From: Dyadobacter soli
Lineage (GTDB): Bacteria; Bacteroidota; Bacteroidia; Cytophagales; Spirosomataceae
NCBI RefSeq assembly: GCF_900101885.1
Contig: NZ_FNAN01000018.1
Coordinates: 145,336-209,335 of the forward strand
Reading direction: 5' to 3'
DNA: 64,000 bases
The translations under genes and the position numbers were made by a program. The notes below the pieces were generated by a model. It ran no database searches, was not told the origin of the DNA, and saw only the letters and a list, made by a program, of their open reading frames with translations. Shown here in pieces: positions 17,195-25,947 of the stretch. Within the stretch, counting starts at the first letter, position 1; each line of letters starts with the position of its first letter.

Positions 17195-17554
17195 CTAACT
17201 AACGGAGATATTCGAAACCGGGCTGTTTAAACTGGCAATTTTCTTTTTTCTAGATTTGCTTTCCGCCTGCACTTGCGCCGCCTCTGCATTCAAGATTTGT
17301 TCGATCGTCTCAAATTTGATAATAGGCGCCTTGCCAACGAGCAATGCAAGTTCAATCAACTTGGAAATGGTGAAATTGAAATTGCCATTCAGAATCTGAG
17401 ACACGTAGGAAGGAGATACATTCAATTTTTCTGCCACCTGCTTTTGGGTGAGATTGTTTTCCTCCATGTAGCTATTGAGTAGATTGAAAACTTCAATCTG
17501 CACATCTGTTAACCAGTAGGCAGGGCTTTTTAGAAGATCCTCGCGTGTTTTCAT
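17195..17554 (-). CDS. Xre family antitoxin (HigA-like)
   Basis: 119 residues with a helix-turn-helix of the Xre type at about 38-65 (LTQKQVAEKLNVSPSYVSQILNG). An N-terminal helical region precedes it and a lysine-rich tail follows. The position directly after a small toxin-like gene, overlapping it by four bases (ATGA), is the HigB-HigA arrangement of toxin first, antitoxin second. Expected to neutralise the toxin and repress the unit through the palindrome at 17966-17981. Confidence 0.8.
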   Translation of the reverse strand: MKTREDLLKSPAYWLTDVQIEVFNLLNSYMEENNLTQKQVAEKLNVSPSYVSQILNGNFNFTISKLIELALLVGKAPIIKFETIEQILNAEAAQVQAESKSRKKKIASLNSPVSNISVS

Positions 17555-17961
17555 AGGTTAGTAATATTTGTTATGCCTTCGGACTCAATGTCATGCATTA
17601 ATTTTATCAGATATTTCAGATCGGCTTTCTGATTGCTCTTGCGCCCGCCCAAAAGGATTATCTTTCCAGTCCTTTCGACTTTGATCAGATAAAAGCGTAA
17701 GCTTTTGCTTTTTGCCTCGTACAATTGGTAGGAGAACTCCCCTAAGTGAAGCAGGCGAAACATCGTTTTTGGCAACATTTTAAGATTGCACACCTTTTCC
17801 AGAATGTTGTAAATCTTATCTACTTCGCGATCTAGTCTGCAGTTCCTCGAAATCTCTTCCTCAAAATCGTCAACCTGGCAGGTTTTCTGAATGAAAAGTT
17901 TATACAATTTGATTCTGGTAGGCCCGACTTTATCTGATATCCGAATGCTGAACTTTGACAT
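17551..17961 (-). CDS. HigB/RelE-like toxin of a type II toxin-antitoxin pair
   Basis: 136 residues. Start chosen at the ATG 17961 (MSKFSIRISDK); the longer TTG-initiated frame from 17991 reads through the palindrome and looks spurious. The C-terminal half, FSYQLYEAKSKSLRFYLIKVERTGKIILLGGRKSNQKADLKYLI, resembles the core strands of RelE-superfamily ribonucleases: a strand with R-F-Y, a Gly-Gly turn with basic residues, then a helix. The N-terminal half is helical and longer than in classical HigB. The Xre partner overlaps its stop codon. Toxin activity is inferred from architecture only. Confidence 0.6.
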   Translation of the reverse strand: MSKFSIRISDKVGPTRIKLYKLFIQKTCQVDDFEEEISRNCRLDREVDKIYNILEKVCNLKMLPKTMFRLLHLGEFSYQLYEAKSKSLRFYLIKVERTGKIILLGGRKSNQKADLKYLIKLMHDIESEGITNITNL

Positions 17962-17965
17962 AAAG

Positions 17966-17981
17966 TTAAGTTTTAACTTAA
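17966..17981. promoter_or_regulatory. palindromic operator of the toxin-antitoxin pair
   Basis: TTAAGTTTTAACTTAA has perfect 7-base arms around two bases and ends four bases before the toxin ATG. A palindrome at this place is typical of autoregulated Xre antitoxin operons. Confidence 0.6.
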
Positions 17982-18149
17982 TATTTGTCAAGCCTGAAAC
18001 CAGGCCCGTTTCAGCATAAGGCGTTGTAGATGGCTATATTAACCTAATTTTTAATTATCAATGAGCAGCCGGCAGAGATACTTGTGTGAACGGAAATGAT
18101 CCTTGCAGATTTAGTATTGCCGGCATGCGTTTGAACTTTACGCTCGATA

Positions 18150-19430
18150 TTACTTCTGGACAATGAATTTAGTCTGCACCATTTCTCCTGACTGTGTCGG
18201 CACAGAAAGGATATATATTCCGCTTGGAAGCTTTTCTATATTCAAATCGTCACCGGTCCATTGGGTCGAGGTTCCGTACCTCCGGCCATTCAAATCCGTG
18301 ATAGTGACCTGGCTACGCCGGTTGCCGTCTGTAATCCGGGGTTGGATTTTCAGTACATTAAATGCTGGATTGGGATAAGTAGTGATGCCTTCCGACGCAA
18401 AATCGAAATCCAGCGATCGAACCGAGCTGTATGCAAAGGTTTCGTCAGCATCTACCATCTTTAAACGATAGTAGTTGATTCCATGGATGGGCGCGGAGTC
18501 TACGAAGTGATACTCATGTCGGGCGGAACTTTCTCTGAGAGATTTTACAATGCCAATATTTTGCCAGGTTTTGCTATTCCCGCTCCGCTCAATGGCAAAG
18601 TGGTGGCTGTTTGTTTCGGAAGTTGTTGTCCAGCTTAATATAGCAGTTGATGACTCCTTTTTTACATTAAACTCAACCAATGTCACAGGAAGCGTTTCGG
18701 ATTTTGTTCCGATGGCAAATGCTTTGAAGTCGTCGGGTTTGATTGCTTCGGAGCTGGTAATAGATCCAGATTGTGGAGAAGAGGGCCCTCCGAGAATTGA
18801 GTTAGCGTCCAGCCGGGAAGGAATTTCAGTCCAGATGCCGTTTTTCCAGCCTACAATTCTGATATTGTCCAATTTGCTCAGATGATCCGCGAGAGCGCTG
18901 GCTTTGTTCCAGGTGAGGGTGACCGGAGTAGTATTTGCTCCCTCTATTAACCAATATTCGGAGTTGTTGACAAAGGAAAGCGTGGCTTGCCGGGCCGTGA
19001 CAGGAAACGATGCTCCGGCCGGGTCGGAATGAAAATACATGCCGGTCGTGCCAGCTGATGATGCTGTAAATGGCCCGTAAAATGTGCCATCGCCGACCGG
19101 AAAAAATGATAGACCTGCATTCAGTTTCTTTACTGCGCCGTCTACAAAATGGGTTCCGTTAATATTTGTGAACTGCGCAGATGCAGTTGTATTCAACGTC
19201 CCATGCGCAATGCCTCTGGCAGTGGTTATCTTTCCGCTACCTAAGTCCTGCGCTCCAAAAACCGTAACTTCTCCGCCGGCAGGGATGAAGACGTTACCAA
19301 ATACTTTCTGCTGTGCTGATATCTCAACCGACCTTAATACGAGAAGGAGTAGTAAATTGAAAAGGAAGAAGTACTGCGGGCCACGAGCTGAAATCTGATT
19401 TTTTATCGTGGTTTGGATCGCGTTAATCAT
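18150..19430 (-). CDS. T9SS type A sorting domain-containing secreted protein
   Basis: 426 residues, exported by the type IX system. N-terminal signal segment (FFLFNLLLLLVLRSVEISAQ), then beta-rich repeats without an enzymatic motif. Residues 250-335 look like a fibronectin-type strand sandwich (LPVTLVEFNVKKESSTAILSWTT, YYRLKMVDADE), a module that commonly precedes the T9SS tail. The C-terminal domain begins TYPNPAFN, contains ITDLNGR and LPSGIYILSV, and ends in KFIVQK: all hallmarks of type A sorting. Its ATG overlaps the stop of the upstream 240-aa gene by four bases, so the two are coupled. Confidence 0.88.
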   Translation of the reverse strand: MINAIQTTIKNQISARGPQYFFLFNLLLLLVLRSVEISAQQKVFGNVFIPAGGEVTVFGAQDLGSGKITTARGIAHGTLNTTASAQFTNINGTHFVDGAVKKLNAGLSFFPVGDGTFYGPFTASSAGTTGMYFHSDPAGASFPVTARQATLSFVNNSEYWLIEGANTTPVTLTWNKASALADHLSKLDNIRIVGWKNGIWTEIPSRLDANSILGGPSSPQSGSITSSEAIKPDDFKAFAIGTKSETLPVTLVEFNVKKESSTAILSWTTTSETNSHHFAIERSGNSKTWQNIGIVKSLRESSARHEYHFVDSAPIHGINYYRLKMVDADETFAYSSVRSLDFDFASEGITTYPNPAFNVLKIQPRITDGNRRSQVTITDLNGRRYGTSTQWTGDDLNIEKLPSGIYILSVPTQSGEMVQTKFIVQK

Positions 19431-20149
19431 GGGACGTAGCTGATCAAGTAGCTTCCTTCAACCACCTTGACCGAACATCCGGCCTGGGGAGATTTGATGG
19501 TCGGGAGAATGGAGAAAGAAGTATAGTCTCCGGCGAGCAGTTGTACCAATGTGGAAGCTTTGGTTATGTACTTATCCTCGAATACAGGTGCGAGTCTTTC
19601 ATCGATGATCGGATAAGTGCTGGCTTCGCCATTGCGTATCAGGCTTACTTCCAGGCCCATAAAAGACGATCCGGTACAGCCAGCATTGTTTTCGATAGTC
19701 AGCCTGGTTTCTATCTGGTACCAACCCGAATAGAGTACTTTATAAGTACCATTTGCGGGAATATGGAAGCCTCCTTGTACAACTGAAAAACTCGGATAGC
19801 TGAGATTTATGCGCTCGCCATTCACGAGTGGTCCTGTTTGTGCGCCGTCGGCACGCATTCTGGGGAACTGAGACAGGTTGCTGGGAGTCAAAAGGCTCCA
19901 TTTTGCCTTACCATCCGCATCGGATACGAGCACTGAGCTGATGGCCTGAGTTCCGTCTGCAATTGTCAATTGCCCGGTGGTTTTATCCACTTTAAATTTC
20001 CGACCAGGTGTTGAAGCTTCCACTTCAAGATTGGAACTGGGCTCGATATCCGTCGAATTCGTGCCGATTTTCATTTGCCCAAATGATTCTTTGGCAGAAA
20101 AAGTCAATGCAAGGGCGATAGAGGAAATGAGTAAAATCTTCAAATGCAT
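19427..20149 (-). CDS. secreted hypothetical protein with jelly-roll-like C-terminus
   Basis: 240 residues with a signal peptide (LKILLISSIALALTFSA). N-terminal text MKIGTNSTDIEPSSNLEVEASTPGRKFKVDKTTGQLTIADGT is the pattern of Bacteroidota proteins that open with a 'trimeric fibre' type repeat. The rest (NGTYKVLYSGWYQIETRLTIENN, LIRNGE, LVQLLAGDYTSFSIL) resembles the C1q/TNF-like jelly-roll of collagen-like surface proteins. No catalytic motif. Translationally coupled to the T9SS protein and possibly a partner or co-exported surface component; that is inference. Confidence 0.65.
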   Translation of the reverse strand: MHLKILLISSIALALTFSAKESFGQMKIGTNSTDIEPSSNLEVEASTPGRKFKVDKTTGQLTIADGTQAISSVLVSDADGKAKWSLLTPSNLSQFPRMRADGAQTGPLVNGERINLSYPSFSVVQGGFHIPANGTYKVLYSGWYQIETRLTIENNAGCTGSSFMGLEVSLIRNGEASTYPIIDERLAPVFEDKYITKASTLVQLLAGDYTSFSILPTIKSPQAGCSVKVVEGSYLISYVP

Positions 20150-20278
20150 AGAGAGAAATTGGCTTTTGGTTTTTATAGCTTAAAGATGTAACCTTTTTGA
20201 AACTATATCAACAAAAAAAAGGCCAGAAATCGCCATACCTGACAACCTCTGACCCTTTGACTTAACAACTAAAAATAG

Positions 20279-22762
20279 CTATTTCCAACGCTCCCCAAGC
20301 ACCTTCATCCAATACCCCCCAACCACAGACCGTGCCCGAAACCCGACGGATTTCCCATTGGTCGTCTCATGCCAGTCCGACAGCGGAATGCGATCAGCAG
20401 TACCATTCGCATACTTGTAAATGGGCTGAATCAATGCCTGGAAATCCTCCGGCTTCTCAGCGAGCGTGGCCGTCCAGACAATCCAGTCGGATTTGGTGTA
20501 GGTCTTGCGGCTGTCCAGCGGCAGGCCGAAAGGTTGCTGTTTGGTTAGGTAGTAGGCGATTTCTTTTTGGGCGACGGTTTTTGGGAAGACGTTAAGGTCC
20601 AGGAGCTTGTCCCATACCAGGTTGTATTTCTGGCTCCACGTGCCTTTTTTGTCGAAAGTCAATGCGTAGTGATCGCCGTCGGCGGCCATTTGCACCCATT
20701 TCTGGGCGAAGTCTTTGGTCAATGTGGTTACTTCGGCGGCTTCTTTGGATTCGCCGAGTTGTTCGGCGAGTTTGGCGTAGGAGGCCAGACCCATGATGGC
20801 TTTGATAGACAAGTTGGTGTTGTGCGCCAAATGTCCCGCAAAGTCGTCGGTGCAAAGCTGGTTGGCAGGGTCGAAACCTTCTTTTTTCAGGTAATTGGCC
20901 CAAATGCTGAGGGTTTTCCAGTGCTTTTTGGCATAATCGGTGTTGCCTTCCGCTTTGGTAATGGCGTAGGTGAGAATGAGCATGTTGCCGGATTCTTCCA
21001 CGGGCATGTCCTCGCCGTATGTCTGCCCGTTCGCGAGCGGGTAGGTGCCTACATCGTGCGCGGCGAAAGGTTTGGTCCATTTACCGCTTTCCGAGTAGTG
21101 GAAAATGGGTTCCATCATGCCTTTGAGCAGCGTCGGGTTGTAGAGCAGGAACAATGGCGCCGATGGATAAGTGATATCGACCGTTCCAATAGAGCCGTTG
21201 CTGAAATTTTCTTTGGAGAAAAACAATGGCGTGCCGGTAGGGTCGGCGGCGAGTTTGTGTGCGGAAATAGCCTGGCGGTAGGCCAGTACGCAAAGCTCGG
21301 CGTATTGTTTGCCGCCGGCATTGAATGCGTCGTCGTAAATGGTTTTGTCGGTTTCCTCGCAGGTTTGCAGGATTTTGGCAAAGTCGGCCTCGGCGCTTTT
21401 CAATTCGCCGGCGATGGTTTTGTTGCCATCTTTGTTCCACCAGGGCCGCAGGTTTTGGCCGAAATACTGAACCGAATAGCCATCATCGTATGCCACCAAA
21501 GCATGCAGCGACTTACTTTCAGCTCCTACTTTTCCCGCATTCAATATCAGCCCCATTGACCTGGTGTCGGCAGGGGCCGCGCCGGCCTGGTCGACGCTCA
21601 GGGTGCCTTTGGAAGCAAATTCTTTAATAATATCGGTTGAAAGTCCGATAGCCGAACCCTTCACTGAGCCTTGCGGCGCCGCGAGATAAGCCTGACCCCA
21701 GTCGATTCGTACGTCGTCACCTTTTCTGGCCAGCAGGTTTTGAACCGAATTAGCCAGGGACAATGTAGTCAAACCATCCTGATTAGCCTCTTTACCAACT
21801 ACCGACTGCGTGTTGTCATGGGTAGCCCAAAGTCCGGTTACCGCATTCATAATGCTCACATCGTGCTGCTTGCCGTCGGCTGACTTTACTTCATATATAA
21901 GGTAGTTGACCGGCCGCGAGAGCAAATCCATGTCTTTCATAATCAATGGAGCGACGAAACGCACGGTGAGCTGGACCGGCCCGGCGTCGAAGCGATAAAT
22001 CGACTGCGTAGCCTTCATCTCAAAGCCAGTCTGCCTGGCCAATGCTACCGCGTCCGCGCCTTTCGGAGCAATTTCGTCGGCGAGGCCAATATCAATGTAA
22101 CCTGGCCCGGCGCCATTCTTCACATAGGCTGCCAATGTATTCTTGCCCTTTTTTAATGCCTTCGCTGCCGCGGGACTGATCGGTTTGAATTCGTAATCGC
22201 TCGTAAAGCAAGGCGCGCAATCGTAGGCGGGTACGCCGTTGATGAACACCTGCACATCGTCGTCGTGGAAGATATTCAGGACAGGCTTTTCAAAATCGAC
22301 ATTCGTGAGGTTGAAATCGCGCCGATACCAAAGCTCCTGCGGGAATTCGGTACCGCCTTTGAGCATCGCGTCATTGCGCTCGTGCGTTCCGAAGGGCGCG
22401 GGGCCCTGTTTCCAGGTGCCGACATTGTACCCGTCCTTAAACCACCATTTCGGGTCGGGTTTTGTGACAGTGAATTTGGCAGTGTAAGGTTCCTGTTTGG
22501 CCGTCGGCAAAATGGTTTTCATTTCGGCCGTGGAGGCGCCCATGAAGCGATAAGCTTTGCCGTCGACGCGGATGAAGCCGTCCATCGGGTGTGGTTTGCC
22601 GGTCCAGTGTTTGGTGATGGAGCCCGCAAGCTGGTCGCCGAACGACCATACGCTGGTGTACGGATCGATGGTAACGAGGGGAGTGGCCGGCGGCCGGATG
22701 GATTGGGCAAAAATCGTTGAGGTAGTGAGTAGCGTCAGCGCGGTAAGCCAGCGTTTGAGCAT
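20279..22762 (-). CDS. DUF4965 / glutaminase-like family secreted protein
   Basis: 827 residues with a signal peptide ending TIFAQ. Domain order fits the family: DUF4964 at the N-terminus (SIRPPATPLVTIDPYTSVWSF, HWTGKPHPMDGFIRVDGKAYRFMG), DUF5127-type beta domain (about 90-420), DUF4965, then a DUF1793 helical (alpha/alpha barrel) domain. Segments such as DVGTYPLANGQTYGEDMPVEESGNMLI and TDDFAGHLAHNTNLSIKAI mark that last domain. Family members are called glutaminases by analogy with a fungal enzyme, but in Bacteroidota the barrel suggests a carbohydrate-active role; the substrate is unknown. A 20-bp palindrome lies just upstream. Stands alone. Confidence 0.85.
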   Translation of the reverse strand: MLKRWLTALTLLTTSTIFAQSIRPPATPLVTIDPYTSVWSFGDQLAGSITKHWTGKPHPMDGFIRVDGKAYRFMGASTAEMKTILPTAKQEPYTAKFTVTKPDPKWWFKDGYNVGTWKQGPAPFGTHERNDAMLKGGTEFPQELWYRRDFNLTNVDFEKPVLNIFHDDDVQVFINGVPAYDCAPCFTSDYEFKPISPAAAKALKKGKNTLAAYVKNGAGPGYIDIGLADEIAPKGADAVALARQTGFEMKATQSIYRFDAGPVQLTVRFVAPLIMKDMDLLSRPVNYLIYEVKSADGKQHDVSIMNAVTGLWATHDNTQSVVGKEANQDGLTTLSLANSVQNLLARKGDDVRIDWGQAYLAAPQGSVKGSAIGLSTDIIKEFASKGTLSVDQAGAAPADTRSMGLILNAGKVGAESKSLHALVAYDDGYSVQYFGQNLRPWWNKDGNKTIAGELKSAEADFAKILQTCEETDKTIYDDAFNAGGKQYAELCVLAYRQAISAHKLAADPTGTPLFFSKENFSNGSIGTVDITYPSAPLFLLYNPTLLKGMMEPIFHYSESGKWTKPFAAHDVGTYPLANGQTYGEDMPVEESGNMLILTYAITKAEGNTDYAKKHWKTLSIWANYLKKEGFDPANQLCTDDFAGHLAHNTNLSIKAIMGLASYAKLAEQLGESKEAAEVTTLTKDFAQKWVQMAADGDHYALTFDKKGTWSQKYNLVWDKLLDLNVFPKTVAQKEIAYYLTKQQPFGLPLDSRKTYTKSDWIVWTATLAEKPEDFQALIQPIYKYANGTADRIPLSDWHETTNGKSVGFRARSVVGGYWMKVLGERWK

Positions 22763-22783
22763 AATTTCGGTCGGTTTTGTTAG

Positions 22784-22803
22784 CCCGGGATTTCAATCCC
22801 GGG
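22784..22803. repeat. REP-like palindrome CCCGGGATT type
   Basis: CCCGGGATTTCAATCCCGGG has 9-base arms and a 2-base centre, 21 bases upstream of the DUF4965 gene start. It is a different family from the CCGTCGA palindromes elsewhere in the window, but the same 20-bp size. Confidence 0.65.
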
Positions 22804-22880
22804 AATTGGAAAATTTCGTAATGATAGGGGTAAGAAGCGTATCGAGCAACGAGGAAGCCATTTGGGTTGCATTTAATGCG

Positions 22881-23225
22881 CTATTGTTCCGATAGCAGTT
22901 GGGAAACTGTATTTTCTAATGCAGGTATCTTGTTGATTATGATATCCCAAACCAGTTCAAGATCAATGCCGAAATATTCATGCGCTACGAAGTTCCGGAA
23001 CGCAATGATCTTTCTCCATTCGATCTCCGGGCGAGTGGATTTGAGGTCGTCCGATAAATGATTGGCTGCTTCTCCTATAATTTCCAGTTGCCTTTCAACG
23101 GCAAAACGAAGCATTGGATCGTCGTATAGGTCGCCCTTTACTTTTCCTTCGATAAAAGAATGAATGTAATGAATTGCTTCAAGAATATGCAGTAGCCGTA
23201 CTTTGTCGCCCTCAGATTTTTTCAT
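22881..23225 (-). CDS. hepT: HepT-like ribonuclease toxin (DUF86)
   Basis: 114 residues, all-helical HEPN fold. The RX4HXY active-site motif is intact: Arg77, His82 and Tyr84 in RNFVAHEY. In HepT/MntA modules HepT is a ribonuclease silenced when MntA adds AMP to its tyrosine. Here it follows the MntA-like gene on the same strand with a 14-bp overlap, the standard antitoxin-toxin order. Both members look intact. Confidence 0.92.
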   Translation of the reverse strand: MKKSEGDKVRLLHILEAIHYIHSFIEGKVKGDLYDDPMLRFAVERQLEIIGEAANHLSDDLKSTRPEIEWRKIIAFRNFVAHEYFGIDLELVWDIIINKIPALENTVSQLLSEQ

Positions 23226-23502
23226 AGATCAATTGCTTCTCCTGATCGATCTGAGGTTTGATGAAAGAAGACAGGCCGTTGGAGCTGACGAGATCGACTT
23301 TGGTTTGGAGGAGTTCGGTGAGTGCTTCCTGCATGTCGATAAATGCGAAGAAGTCTGCACCATTCTCGTAATCGAGGTCTACCAGGATATCAACATCGCT
23401 TTCGGCGGTTCGTTCACCACGGGCTGCCGAACCGAAAAGATATGCGCGTTTAACGGGCTTATCCCGGAAGAATTGGGCGGCTTTCTGAATGATTTGCTCC
23501 AT
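23212..23502 (-). CDS. mntA: MntA-like minimal nucleotidyltransferase antitoxin
   Basis: 96 residues. The nucleotidyltransferase signature is GSAARGERTAESDVDILVD: Gly24-Ser25 and the metal-binding Asp36 and Asp38 (GSX10DXD). A third acidic residue lies further on. Expected to AMPylate the HepT toxin encoded next to it. The spacer upstream (23503-23628) contains small palindromic hairpins and no gene. Confidence 0.92.
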   Translation of the reverse strand: MEQIIQKAAQFFRDKPVKRAYLFGSAARGERTAESDVDILVDLDYENGADFFAFIDMQEALTELLQTKVDLVSSNGLSSFIKPQIDQEKQLIYEKI

Positions 23503-23553
23503 AATAGGATTGTTTCAGACCCAATATAAGAAATGCAGGGCATATAAAGTTGC

Positions 23554-23618
23554 ATCCCTACGGGATTTGAAAGACGTGTATCCAACGTATGGCTACCTAT
23601 ATTACGTCGCTACGCGAC
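23554..23618. repeat. small dispersed hairpins (ATCCCTACGGGAT and GTCGCTACGCGAC)
   Basis: Two exact short palindromes with a TAC loop, ATCCCTACGGGAT (23554-23566) and GTCGCTACGCGAC (23606-23618), flank a third imperfect one (GTATCCAACGTATGG). They lie in the 126-bp gap between mntA and dsbD. Repeats with the CTACG centre are a style I associate with dispersed Bacteroidota repeats, but I could not confirm copies elsewhere in this window. Confidence 0.5.
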
Positions 23619-23628
23619 TGATTGAAGG

Positions 23629-25737
23629 TTATTTCTTCTCAAACGCCGCCTTCCCGCTATCCAGAAACGCGGCGAACTTCGCGGGATCGAGGTCGTAGTT
23701 TTTAGGCTGCACCAGCAGATTTCCCTCGTGATCGACGAGGCAGTAATGTGGCTGCGCGTTGTTGTTATACTTCACAATTTGCAGGTCTGCATTCTGGGCG
23801 CCGATGGTTTTCTTTACTTTATTGTCGTATTTGGAAGTGTACCATTGCGCCTCGGGAAGCTCGGTTTTGTCGTCGACATAGAGGGCGACGATCACGTAAT
23901 CGTTGTTCAGGCGCTGCAATACGGCCGGATCAACCCATACGCGTGCTTCCATTTCGCGGCAGTTTACGCAGCCGTGGCCGGTAAAGTCGATGAAAACGGG
24001 TTTGTTGACCTTTTTCGCGTAAGCCAATGCTTCCTGGTAATCGAAGAAGCCTTCGAGTTCATGAGGCAAATGGAAAAGGTCGGCGTATTTGCGGGTTTCT
24101 GCGGAAATCGCGGATGGGGCCGCTGCGGCGGTTCTTTTGTTCAAATCAAAATCCAATGTCGATTGCGGCGGCAGGTAGCCGGCCAATGCTTTGAGCGGCG
24201 CGCCCCACATCCCGGGGAGCATGTACACGACGAAGGTGAATGTGATAATGGAAAGCAGCAGGCGGGGAACGCTCACTTTTTCAATCGGCGAATCGTGTGG
24301 CGTGCGGATTTTACCTAATAAATAAAAACCGAGCAATGCGAAAATGACGATCCAGAAGGCGAGGTACACTTCGCGGTCGAGCAAATGCCAGTGGTATACC
24401 TGATCGGCAATGCTGAAAAACTTCAATGCCAAAGCCAGTTCAAGGAAACCCAATACCACTTTCACGGTATTCAACCAGCCGCCTGATTTCGGCAGCGATT
24501 TTAGCCATTGCGGAAATAATGCGAATGAGGTGAATGGTATTGCGAAAGCCGCCGAGAATGCGGCCATACCTACTATCGGTTTCACCACTTCTCCACCCGC
24601 GGAGGCTACGAGCAAGCTGCCGACGATCGGCCCGGTGCAGGAGAATGAAACCAGTACCAATGTGAATGCCATGAAGAAAACCCCGGCATAACCGCCCTGA
24701 TCGGCTTTCTGGTCCATTTTATTGACAAAACCGCTCGGTAGTACAATTTCGAAAAGGCCGAGAAACGATAAACCAAATGTGATGAAAATGGCGAAAAAGA
24801 GCAGGTTAGGCAGCCAGTGCGTGCTGAGGAAGTTGGCAAATGCCGGCCCGTTCAGCCGCGACACGACGGTACCTATTAATGTATAGATCAGAATAATTGA
24901 AATACCATATACAAACGCCTTCAATTTGCCCTTCTCCTGGTTCGTGAAAAAGCTCACGGTCATCGGAATGATCGGGAAAACGCACGGGGTAAGCAATGCG
25001 ACGAGACCGGAAAGGAATGCGGCCAATGCGAAACCTAACAATGAACCACCCGAGTTAGGATCGTCGGAAGCGGGTTTTTGTGCCGTTTCGATGGTGGTAG
25101 CGCTATTGGTATCGGCGGGAATGTCGGATGCGGAAACGGCTACGGCGGTGTCTGTTGCATTTGTAGGAGCGGTTGGCGCTGTCTTTGGGGCCACTGCCGA
25201 CTTATCGTCCGGTTTGGCAGCGCCTACGGTGGGTTGTTCAGTAGCGGAGGTGGCTGCGGAGGCTACTTTTAATCCTTTGAATTCAAAATCTTCCCCGCCC
25301 GGAATGCACAGGCCGCTGACGTGGCTGCAAGTCTGGTATTCGGAAGTCCCTTTGATAACCGGATTGTCGGCCAGAATTTTGACAGTTTGTTTAAAAACAC
25401 CCTTCCCTTCAAAATAACGCACATTTCCCTGCCATACTTCCTCGAATTTCGTCTTCGGATTCTGCGGTTTCAGTTTGCCGACGGTTTCGAAAGTTTTGTT
25501 CTTCTCAAATGTAAATGTGGTCAGCATCGGGCCCAGGTCCGGGTCGAAGTCGGAGGAATACATGTACCAGTCCTTGTCGATGGTTGCGGTAAAAACCAGG
25601 TCTACGGTCTCGCCTTTTTTGACTTCCGGTTTGGAAAAAGAGTAAGTCCAGTGCGCCTTGGCTTTCTGGACCTGCGCCTGCGCGAAGCCGGCTACAAAAA
25701 GGCAAATACTGAGAATGAATATAATACCGCGTTTCAT
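23629..25737 (-). CDS. dsbD: thiol:disulfide interchange protein DsbD family
   Basis: Carries electrons from cytosolic thioredoxin across the inner membrane to periplasmic thiol proteins. The ATG at 25737 (MKRGIIFILSICLFVAGFAQAQ) gives a proper signal peptide and 702 aa; the longer frame from 25812 does not. The N-terminal domain has the cysteine pair in YQTCSHVSGLCIPG. A Thr/Ala/Pro linker (about 165-235) leads to about eight membrane segments, with TPCVFPIIPMTVSFF and SFSCTGPIVGSLL as the redox-cysteine helices. The C-terminal thioredoxin domain has HGCVNCRE near residue 590. All three cysteine pairs are present, so it should be functional. Confidence 0.95.
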   Translation of the reverse strand: MKRGIIFILSICLFVAGFAQAQVQKAKAHWTYSFSKPEVKKGETVDLVFTATIDKDWYMYSSDFDPDLGPMLTTFTFEKNKTFETVGKLKPQNPKTKFEEVWQGNVRYFEGKGVFKQTVKILADNPVIKGTSEYQTCSHVSGLCIPGGEDFEFKGLKVASAATSATEQPTVGAAKPDDKSAVAPKTAPTAPTNATDTAVAVSASDIPADTNSATTIETAQKPASDDPNSGGSLLGFALAAFLSGLVALLTPCVFPIIPMTVSFFTNQEKGKLKAFVYGISIILIYTLIGTVVSRLNGPAFANFLSTHWLPNLLFFAIFITFGLSFLGLFEIVLPSGFVNKMDQKADQGGYAGVFFMAFTLVLVSFSCTGPIVGSLLVASAGGEVVKPIVGMAAFSAAFAIPFTSFALFPQWLKSLPKSGGWLNTVKVVLGFLELALALKFFSIADQVYHWHLLDREVYLAFWIVIFALLGFYLLGKIRTPHDSPIEKVSVPRLLLSIITFTFVVYMLPGMWGAPLKALAGYLPPQSTLDFDLNKRTAAAAPSAISAETRKYADLFHLPHELEGFFDYQEALAYAKKVNKPVFIDFTGHGCVNCREMEARVWVDPAVLQRLNNDYVIVALYVDDKTELPEAQWYTSKYDNKVKKTIGAQNADLQIVKYNNNAQPHYCLVDHEGNLLVQPKNYDLDPAKFAAFLDSGKAAFEKK

Positions 25738-25904
25738 ATCGATGATTTGGGGAAATGGCTTTGCCGGGCTGTAACTATGATGCCAGCCCGGCGAACGTCG
25801 CCCGGCGAACAATCTACAATTTTGATAGAGCTTTCTTATCGAACGTAATTTTCACAAAAAAATTCATCAATTGAAATTCCCTTTACACCGATTCGCGTTT
25901 CTGC

Positions 25905-25912
25905 TACCTTTG
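25905..25912 (+). promoter_or_regulatory. -7 element before argB
   Basis: TACCTTTG matches TAnnTTTG exactly, 36 bases before the argB ATG. No clear TTTG box stands at the -33 distance. Confidence 0.5.
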
Positions 25913-25947
25913 TCGCCTCAAATCCAGTTCAGTTAACAGTTATTAAC

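Noticed and set aside
20567..21559. 330-aa frame antisense to the DUF4965 gene
   Set aside because: Valine- and glycine-rich complement of a conserved gene; no promoter or family match.
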